38,797 nt of DNA, taken from the NCBI GenBank assembly GCA_018650445.1, contig JABIFX010000125.1:1-38797 (forward strand), written 5' to 3'. This DNA is from Fidelibacterota bacterium. GTDB lineage: Bacteria; Fidelibacterota; UBA8477; JABMPR01. Below the pieces are notes generated by a model. The model was given only the letters and a program-made list of their open reading frames with translations. It did not search any database and had not been told where the DNA came from. Positions 33,474 through 38,797 of the stretch are shown here, piece by piece. The first letter of the stretch is position 1; every line of letters begins with the position of its first letter. A program made the position numbers and the translations under genes.

Positions 33474-36260
33474 TTAAAATGTCATCTCAAGTCGCGCCGA
33501 AATCGTATTATCAGAATAATCAGTGTAATCGCTGACGTACTTGCGCTGTTCGTAGCTTCCTATAACTCGAGACTTCACGGTTGAGCTTCCAATAGTGATT
33601 GGCATGAATGTGTACTGGGCATTTGCCTGTATGTTTGTTTGAGTTTTCAGACTGGAGGTCAACTCTTCCTCTACATATTTTTCAGATTCAAATGTCATGT
33701 ATTGAAGACTGCTTCGTAATACCAGATCACCACCAAATAGTCGATACCCTGCTCCCAAACGATACGTATTAAAGGTATTGGTTTGATGATTGGGATCCGT
33801 GGTTTCATAAAGCTGATTGCGATTGTTGCGAATAGAAAGTGTTGTTGTGAGAGGGATCATCCAGTCGGATTTGAGATTCAAACCATAGAGATTCGAAGTA
33901 CGCAATAAGCCTTCTCGACCAATTACAATATTATCCATGCTTGACCGCATCATGTTGAATGAAACCGTATTATCCAGTGGACCTGTTTTGACCAAATAGG
34001 TGATATTGACATTGGAACTTAAAGATTCGTTTAATTCCCTCTCATCGAGGATGATGAGTAGCGTATCATCTCCAATATACTGTGTTGTATGGGTGGTATC
34101 ATCGATATTGTTGTCTCGGGTAAAATATTTCATATTGGTAGTAACAGTGGGAAGTCCACGACCAGGATTGAGTGTGATACCGCCGCTAAATGCATTCTGA
34201 GCAAGTCGAGGATCTGTTTCTAGATCTTGTGAAATGGTGTTGTTCTTATAAAGTTCCCAGCCCAGATTCAGATAAAGCATATTGTTTAACATGCGGACCT
34301 TATCGGTGATCTTCCAGCCGTTCCAACCCTTACCATCAAGACGAAGAACTGGACTACCCAATGCTTTATATCCAGGACCCACATGGTGATAATCCACATG
34401 GATGAAATTGCCGTAATAATTCATTTTGGCTGCAAAGTGAAGTGCCAGGGTCGTGAGACTTTTTAGTGTATTTCCATTGGTGAAATTGTCAAGATCAATG
34501 GGAAGGGTCAAATTTTCGTTTAGGATGAAGTAGTCAGCCAAATTTTGTGGATCAAACTTACCATCAGTGAGCAAGAAATTAAGTCCCATTCCAGAGACTG
34601 CTTCATCCAGTGTGGCCAGAGGCAAATCGATTGTACCGGTTCCAATAGTATCATCAGCTGTGGAATCGGATAGAAGTCCATAGGTATCCAGGTCAGCTCG
34701 GGTTAGTGCTCCATCTATAATATTTCTGTTGTAGAGGGAAAAGGCTGCGCTACCCTCTAAAACAAACCTGTGATCATCCAGAGCCAATTTGATATCCGAT
34801 CCGACAACAATATTATCTTCGGGATTATTCCCACTCAAAAAATATTGAATATCGCGAGTTTCACCATTGAGTGTGTAAGTATCATCCCCAAATCCAACCA
34901 CAGTCGTTCCATTTTCAGTGATAATTTCTTCGGAAAAAGTGCTGGCATCCCAATCATTAGGTCTCAATGGGACAGTATTGATACTATCCCGCGTGTGTAC
35001 GTAAAACAAACCGAATTGAATCGTTTTGCCTGATCCAAAACTTGGTCGAATGGCAAACAAGCCTCGTTCAAAGCTATACCCTGATCGTTTCCATTCAGAG
35101 CCCGTGGTATCAAAAGAGGCTGTACCAGTGACAGCTCGAGACGTTTGTCCAGAAACAACATGCAAATTAAAGTATTTAAAACGGGCATCAATATTGTGGC
35201 CGCGAACTCGTTTACCCCAGAGTGCGAGACGGTTCATCATGGGAGTCTCATCGCCAAAGGTATATTTCAGCCAGGAGGTTCTAACTTTCATGCCATAGCG
35301 ATTTTGGGGCTGTAGACCGGGATCTTCTTTTGAGGTTAGATTTGCAAAGAGTTTAACCTTGGCCCAATCAAAATTTACATTTGTTGAAAAATCTATGCGG
35401 CTGACTGATTGAGATGTAGGTGTATAGTTGGCTACTGACACTGTATCACCAGAGATGACACTATCAATACTCGCTGAACTGATATTAATTAAATCTGCTC
35501 TATGGCTCACATTTAAATTGCCATTCACACTCATATCAAAAATCTGCTGGGCCTGGCTCTGAACGTCAAAGTTCCATGATGTTGATGACAATCGAACACC
35601 ATAAATATTAGATACTTCGATAAAAATTGTATGTTTGCCGGCGCTGAGGGCATCTGGTTTGTAGGTGATAAGATCGGTGGTGATCAGTGAATAGGCTGTC
35701 ACATCGGCATTATCAAATGTCACCCGAACAGAATTGATATCGACATTGTCCAGATTAAATAGCGAGACGGCCACAATCATGGGATCCCCAAAGGCCATAA
35801 TTTCACCTGCGTCCGGTGTCAATACAATCAACTCTCCAAAGTTCTCACCAGCACCACCCGCTGCAACATCAGCGAGGCTTGCTTCTGAGACCGCCACAAA
35901 TTGTGGGTCGGAAAGTGGATCACTACTCATGGGGAAAGCGACCAGACCACCATCTTTAAGGCTAACGACTATCACATATTCAATACCTGGAGCGCCAATA
36001 ATTTCTCCGGGCAAATCACCGGAAAGTTTGACATCTCCGATGCTCATCTTAGCCTCGAGATAACCCACTTGTCCTGCGAGACGATACAAAACTTTAGCTG
36101 ATTGAATATCATCTAAATCGCCTGTATAGATAGCATCAAGAGTCAGAGTGTTGCCTTCAACGGCTTCACGAGGGGCAATGTGAATCAGTTCGCCATCAAT
36201 TTGAAGGGCGAATCCATTTATACCCACCCCCACAAGCAATATTGCAAGTAGTCGCTTCAT
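33474..36260 (-). CDS. outer-membrane beta-barrel protein with N-terminal Ig-like domains
   Basis: A 928-residue protein that I do not recognise as a named family. A signal peptide (MKRLLAILLVGVGINGFA) is followed by two beta-rich, Ig-like segments, about 20 to 125 and 145 to 235; the second has FDNADVTAYSLITTD and LSAGKHTIFIEVSN. From about 245 the sequence alternates polar and aromatic or hydrophobic residues in many short strands (such as FDWAKVKLFANLT and WLKYTFGDETP) and ends SARLEMTF, with the terminal Phe typical of BAM-inserted barrels. No TonB box or plug domain is seen, so a TonB receptor is unlikely. It lies between the FecR-domain gene and the cyclase with gaps of 26 and 32 bases. 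Confidence 0.75.
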   Translation of the reverse strand: MKRLLAILLVGVGINGFALQIDGELIHIAPREAVEGNTLTLDAIYTGDLDDIQSAKVLYRLAGQVGYLEAKMSIGDVKLSGDLPGEIIGAPGIEYVIVVSLKDGGLVAFPMSSDPLSDPQFVAVSEASLADVAAGGAGENFGELIVLTPDAGEIMAFGDPMIVAVSLFNLDNVDINSVRVTFDNADVTAYSLITTDLITYKPDALSAGKHTIFIEVSNIYGVRLSSTSWNFDVQSQAQQIFDMSVNGNLNVSHRADLINISSASIDSVISGDTVSVANYTPTSQSVSRIDFSTNVNFDWAKVKLFANLTSKEDPGLQPQNRYGMKVRTSWLKYTFGDETPMMNRLALWGKRVRGHNIDARFKYFNLHVVSGQTSRAVTGTASFDTTGSEWKRSGYSFERGLFAIRPSFGSGKTIQFGLFYVHTRDSINTVPLRPNDWDASTFSEEIITENGTTVVGFGDDTYTLNGETRDIQYFLSGNNPEDNIVVGSDIKLALDDHRFVLEGSAAFSLYNRNIIDGALTRADLDTYGLLSDSTADDTIGTGTIDLPLATLDEAVSGMGLNFLLTDGKFDPQNLADYFILNENLTLPIDLDNFTNGNTLKSLTTLALHFAAKMNYYGNFIHVDYHHVGPGYKALGSPVLRLDGKGWNGWKITDKVRMLNNMLYLNLGWELYKNNTISQDLETDPRLAQNAFSGGITLNPGRGLPTVTTNMKYFTRDNNIDDTTHTTQYIGDDTLLIILDERELNESLSSNVNITYLVKTGPLDNTVSFNMMRSSMDNIVIGREGLLRTSNLYGLNLKSDWMIPLTTTLSIRNNRNQLYETTDPNHQTNTFNTYRLGAGYRLFGGDLVLRSSLQYMTFESEKYVEEELTSSLKTQTNIQANAQYTFMPITIGSSTVKSRVIGSYEQRKYVSDYTDYSDNTISARLEMTF

Positions 36261-36286
36261 AATATATTGATCCGTCTAGGTGCTTA

Positions 36287-36994
36287 CTATTCGGCGTATT
36301 CGATGATTATAAATTTTTCTGAATTGGTTTCTTCGTTGACCATGCGGATTCGAAGTTCATGGATGGTACTCCCTGTCTCCTCTTCCTCGACATCTTCATC
36401 TGGATCATCAGGGATTGCATCTTCATCTGTTTCTTCAACATCGACAGTTCCATCTGGACTTGAGGTAGCTGTTTCATCTTGCCCAACATTTTGGACAGTA
36501 CCACTAATGAGGTTTTCGACCTCAACCACTCCTTCGACAACAATGAAGATATCCCCATTTTCGTCACTCTCAACCCACCACTCTGTTCCCTTCACGGAGG
36601 CAACTGATGTGGGAGTAGCGATTCTGAATTCGCCTTTCTGTTTGTTCACAGAGGCCTTGACAGTTCCATAATCAAGGGAGATAGTTTTGGATATTTTACC
36701 GCGCTCTACTGCAGCCAATATCTCCATTTCGGAGTTGCCTTTGACTTTGAGTTGACTCTTGTCATCAAGAAAGAATATTGCGACAAAACCATCGTCGCCT
36801 GTTTTTATCCAATCATTGTTCTTTAACTGGGTTCCCATGATTGCATTAGGAGAATAGTCATCGGCGTTGAATTTTTTATGAAAGGTAGTTCCACTTGATT
36901 TTGCTATTACACCAATTGGCTCTTGCGCCACGGCTGTCATCGACACGAGGGCAAGGAGAATGGTGATTAAAGAAACTTTTGAAATAGTCTTCAT
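36287..36994 (-). CDS. secreted FecR-domain protein with acidic tail
   Basis: A 235-residue exported protein. The signal peptide ends near AVAQ (about residue 23). A FecR domain (PF04773-like) spans about 28 to 165, with DWIKTGDDGFVAIFFLDDKS, LKVKGNSEMEIL and the typical RIATPTSVASVKGTEWWV. After it come about 35 residues very rich in Asp and Glu (about 183 to 207), then a short basic and hydrophobic end. Classical FecR proteins are inner-membrane signal transducers; this one has no membrane helix after the signal peptide, so it should be periplasmic or at the outer membrane. An AGGGG ribosome site lies six bases before the ATG. The acidic tract could bind calcium or a basic partner. Confidence 0.88.
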   Translation of the reverse strand: MKTISKVSLITILLALVSMTAVAQEPIGVIAKSSGTTFHKKFNADDYSPNAIMGTQLKNNDWIKTGDDGFVAIFFLDDKSQLKVKGNSEMEILAAVERGKISKTISLDYGTVKASVNKQKGEFRIATPTSVASVKGTEWWVESDENGDIFIVVEGVVEVENLISGTVQNVGQDETATSSPDGTVDVEETDEDAIPDDPDEDVEEEETGSTIHELRIRMVNEETNSEKFIIIEYAE

Positions 36995-37003
36995 TATAAA
37001 CCC

Positions 37004-38140
37004 CTATTGTGTCGTAATGCTCTCGATTTCGTAGGCGCCGCTCATGAGCTGAACTAGAAGCGCTCCGAAATCGGTTGAATTCATATTTTCCCCATCAAGG
37101 GTAATTTCTGCACATTCACCATATCCCTCTAAGGGGCCATTGGTACCGAATAAAACATTGTACTGGCTATCACCGAGCACATTTCTTAGCTGTTGCTGGC
37201 AGGGTGTGATGGTTTGGCCAGCTTCTGAGATTGTAAATCCGTAGATTTCACTAAAAAATTCCTGGTCATTCCCAGTGGTGAAACAAACTTTTTTAACCTG
37301 CCAGGCATAGGCCTTCCCAACTTCAAGTGGTCGACCATTAACTGAAGAATAATCTAATTGTGCATTAGATCCAACAGATACAAATGTACCATTATCTGGA
37401 TAGGGATAGGAAGCTTCGCTTTGCATGGCATCTTCTGGTGAACTGTGTTGAATAGGGTTGTACTCACAAATTCGGATGAAATAGTTGTCACAACCTGTGG
37501 AATTCCATTCAAATACAGGATAAGTGTCACTTACAAATTCGTAACCAAGTGACGGAAATATGAGATCAATGTTTGCTGGAGCGACAATGGAAATCTGTTT
37601 GTTTGGTTCAAATCCTTCTGGAGTGAATGTATAGCCTGGTGCATCGACGATGAGAGTGAAGGAGTAATTACCTGAAGGCATAGAGCCAAGGGTCATGATG
37701 GTATTGATCAGGCCCTCCATTTCATCAGTATCTATCATATCAAGAGTGAAGCTATCAAAAGTGATCTGATTCCCAGCTTCGTCATTTATTCCCCGACTCT
37801 CAACATTTCTGTCCAAATCTCTATTTGTGATATAGATAGGAGCCAGTAAGGTCATATTTACCTGAGCATTGAATAACACTACATTATTTAGATCGAGTGA
37901 CGGCACATTGGCAGTCATATTCAATGTTAGGTTAACATTTTCAACGGGGTAGGAATCGTCATCAACAGAAATTCGATATCCAAAAATGAGTGGATTATTC
38001 TGACCATTTTCAAAATCGAAATCTGTCAGATAAATAATATCCCACTCAGCCAGGTCTGGTTGGGCAGTAACGACAAGATTTTGTCCTTGACCAATGCTAG
38101 CCATTAATAAAGTGAGTGTTAGGTATAATATCTTCTTCAT
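37004..38140 (-). CDS. secreted protein of unknown function, first gene of the FecR-cyclase set
   Basis: About 378 residues from the ATG at 38140, which has a perfect AGGAGG ribosome site five bases upstream and opens a signal peptide (MKKILYLTLTLLMASIGQGQ). An in-frame start at 38197 would add 19 residues ahead of this signal and is rejected. The mature protein is beta-rich; a segment near residues 205 to 310 (PVFEWNSTGCDNYFIRICEY, later KAYAWQVKKVCF) resembles a fibronectin III-like or Ig-like fold. Four or more Cys residues lie in the second half and could form disulfides. I do not recognise the family. It is nine bases before the FecR gene and follows the rRNA operon terminator. Confidence 0.85.
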   Translation of the reverse strand: MKKILYLTLTLLMASIGQGQNLVVTAQPDLAEWDIIYLTDFDFENGQNNPLIFGYRISVDDDSYPVENVNLTLNMTANVPSLDLNNVVLFNAQVNMTLLAPIYITNRDLDRNVESRGINDEAGNQITFDSFTLDMIDTDEMEGLINTIMTLGSMPSGNYSFTLIVDAPGYTFTPEGFEPNKQISIVAPANIDLIFPSLGYEFVSDTYPVFEWNSTGCDNYFIRICEYNPIQHSSPEDAMQSEASYPYPDNGTFVSVGSNAQLDYSSVNGRPLEVGKAYAWQVKKVCFTTGNDQEFFSEIYGFTISEAGQTITPCQQQLRNVLGDSQYNVLFGTNGPLEGYGECAEITLDGENMNSTDFGALLVQLMSGAYEIESITTQ

Positions 38141-38170
38141 AGTTTCCTCCTGCACAGAAGAAATATAAGA

Positions 38171-38191
38171 CACGCAGATCAACTCTGCGTG
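38171..38191 (-). promoter_or_regulatory. leader hairpin 30 bases before the secreted-protein gene
   Basis: CACGCAGA and TCTGCGTG form a perfect 8-bp GC-containing stem with a 5-base loop. On the minus strand it is followed by a pyrimidine-rich TCTTATATTTCTTCT and then the AGGAGG ribosome site. If transcription starts near 38210, the hairpin lies in the 5' leader, where it could protect the mRNA, attenuate transcription or bind a regulator. No anti-hairpin is obvious. Confidence 0.4.
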
Positions 38192-38217
38192 CGCCATGTC
38201 ATCTTCTATTTAGCGCG

Positions 38218-38246
38218 AATTTAGTTCATGACACATGGATAAACAA
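38218..38246 (-). promoter_or_regulatory. candidate promoter of the secreted protein-FecR-barrel-cyclase set
   Basis: On the minus strand TTGTTT (38246 to 38241) and TAAATT (38223 to 38218) are 17 bases apart, about 78 bases before the ATG at 38140. The whole 38141 to 38418 stretch is otherwise non-coding, holding this pair, the leader hairpin and a short GC-alternating tract (CACGCGCGCGCTC near 38327). The match to consensus is only partial. Confidence 0.3.
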
Positions 38247-38418
38247 CATATGCATAGTCATTTATCAAGGTATAATGGCTTAAAACCGGGCTCTTTTTGA
38301 CAGTGATTTAGCGTTGATTGAAGACGCACGCGCGCGCTCACGTTATAAATTATGCTTTCACATCCTAACCGAATGAGAATATGCTTCCGGAATTATCATC
38401 ATTTATTGAAATATTTAG

Positions 38419-38450
38419 TTAAAAAAAAGAGCCCCAAGGTTGGGGCTCTT
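38419..38450 (-). terminator. intrinsic terminator of the rRNA operon
   Basis: The minus strand reads AAGAGCCCCA-ACCT-TGGGGCTCTT and continues into a run of eight T. That is a 10-bp GC-rich stem, a four-base loop and a U-tract, ten bases after the 5S 3' end. It is a textbook Rho-independent terminator. Confidence 0.95.
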
Positions 38451-38459
38451 CAAGGTTTC

Positions 38460-38572
38460 TCGACAACGTCCTACTTTCACACACTCAAAGAATGCACTAT
38501 CATCGGCGCTACAGGCCTTAACTTCCGAGGTCGGAATGGGATCGGGTGTTTCCCCTGCGCTAAAGTCGTCGA
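38460..38572 (-). rRNA. rrf: 5S ribosomal RNA
   Basis: The minus strand from about 38572 starts TCGACGACTTTAGCGC and includes the conserved GGGAAACACCCGATCCCATT and CGACCTCGGAAGTTAAG segments of bacterial 5S. It ends GTAGGACGTTGTCGA. The ends pair as CGACGAC with GTTGTCG, fixing the boundaries to within one or two bases. About 113 bases, normal for bacteria. It sits about 110 bases after 23S and just before the operon terminator. Confidence 0.95.
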
Positions 38573-38682
38573 AAAATCAAAATTCTTATGATTGTCTTTG
38601 TTACACAAAGCCAATCTAATTGACAAAGTATGGGAAAAAGTTGAGTAGTGCGTCATATGCGTACTAGAGTTAGAATAATATT

Positions 38683-38797
38683 GATCAAGCCTCACGGAAA
38701 ATTAGTATCACTCGGCTGAACATGTTACCATGCTTACACCTGTGACCTATCAAACTCATAGTCTTTAAGTTTCCTTCAGTCCGGATAAACCGGAAGG
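38683..38797 (-). rRNA. rrl: 23S ribosomal RNA, 3' end only
   Basis: The minus strand from the window edge contains GACTATGAGTTTGATAGG, GTGTAAGCATGGTAACATG and TGATACTAATTTTCCGTGAGG, matching the last about 110 bases of bacterial 23S (helices 99 to 101 region). The 3' end is near GGCTTGATCAA; the exact base needs the 5' end of the gene, which is outside the window. The spacer to 5S (about 38573 to 38682) has no tRNA. Confidence 0.93.

Noticed and set aside
33474-36260. TonB-dependent receptor, suggested by its FecR-domain neighbour
   Set aside because: No plug domain or TonB box was seen and the N-terminus is Ig-like; the FecR-domain protein also lacks the inner-membrane helix of a FecR regulator.
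36267-36671. 134-codon open frame on the plus strand, rich in Ser and Thr
   Set aside because: It is the complement of the FecR gene's acidic and FecR-domain coding sequence; composition mirrors that gene and no ribosome site supports it.
38573-38682. Possible tRNA in the 23S-5S spacer
   Set aside because: No cloverleaf arms or TTC-like loop could be formed; spacer is AT-rich and unstructured by eye.
38477-38695. 72-codon minus-strand frame across the 5S rRNA and spacer
   Set aside because: It overlaps the 5S gene and the 23S end, so it is not a protein gene.
1-38797. CRISPR arrays, insertion sequences, prophage or integron parts
   Set aside because: No direct-repeat arrays, transposase-like frames, terminal inverted repeats or phage genes were noticed in reading both strands.

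Overview
The window reads as a piece of chromosome from a Gram-negative bacterium. Every supported gene, including an rRNA operon end, is transcribed from the minus strand, so genes are described here in transcription order from high to low coordinates. A PorX-type response regulator with a PglZ domain, signal peptides followed by outer-membrane-barrel-like sequence, and a moderate-to-low GC content point to the Fibrobacteres-Chlorobi-Bacteroidetes group or a neighbour such as Marinimicrobia. That placement is inference; the 23S fragment could test it.

Right end (38797 to 38419): the 3' end of 23S rRNA, a spacer without a tRNA, 5S rRNA and a strong intrinsic terminator. Next (38140 to 31024) is a tight four-gene set: a secreted protein of unknown function, a secreted FecR-domain protein, a large outer-membrane barrel with Ig-like N-terminal domains, and a CHASE2 adenylate cyclase. 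It looks like an envelope-to-cAMP signalling locus and is the most interesting part of the window. Directly downstream are a PorX-like regulator overlapping tsaE, and tsaE overlapping tsaB.

Middle (28125 to 17473): housekeeping genes accD, surE, guaA and glmS; an LpoA-like TPR plus periplasmic-binding protein; pgeF (with a start-codon problem); uppP; holA; and an ECF sigma factor with its zinc-finger anti-sigma factor. Several of these serve envelope building: glmS makes glucosamine-6-phosphate, uppP recycles the lipid carrier, accD feeds fatty-acid synthesis, and the LpoA-like protein may act on peptidoglycan synthesis.

Left (17270 to 4901): a GAF-GGDEF diguanylate cyclase, an NhaC antiporter with an extra N-terminal exported segment, a TPR protein, then a surface-polysaccharide cluster of five glycosyltransferases or glycosyltransferase-like genes, a Wzx-type flippase and a methyltransferase. 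No polymerase and no initiating phosphoglycosyltransferase were seen. After a 318-base gap come a YfhO-family membrane protein and a histidine kinase with a tandemly duplicated sensor region, and finally rplM and the first codons of rpsI.

All calls come from reading translated sequence and motifs by eye; no database search or structure prediction was run.
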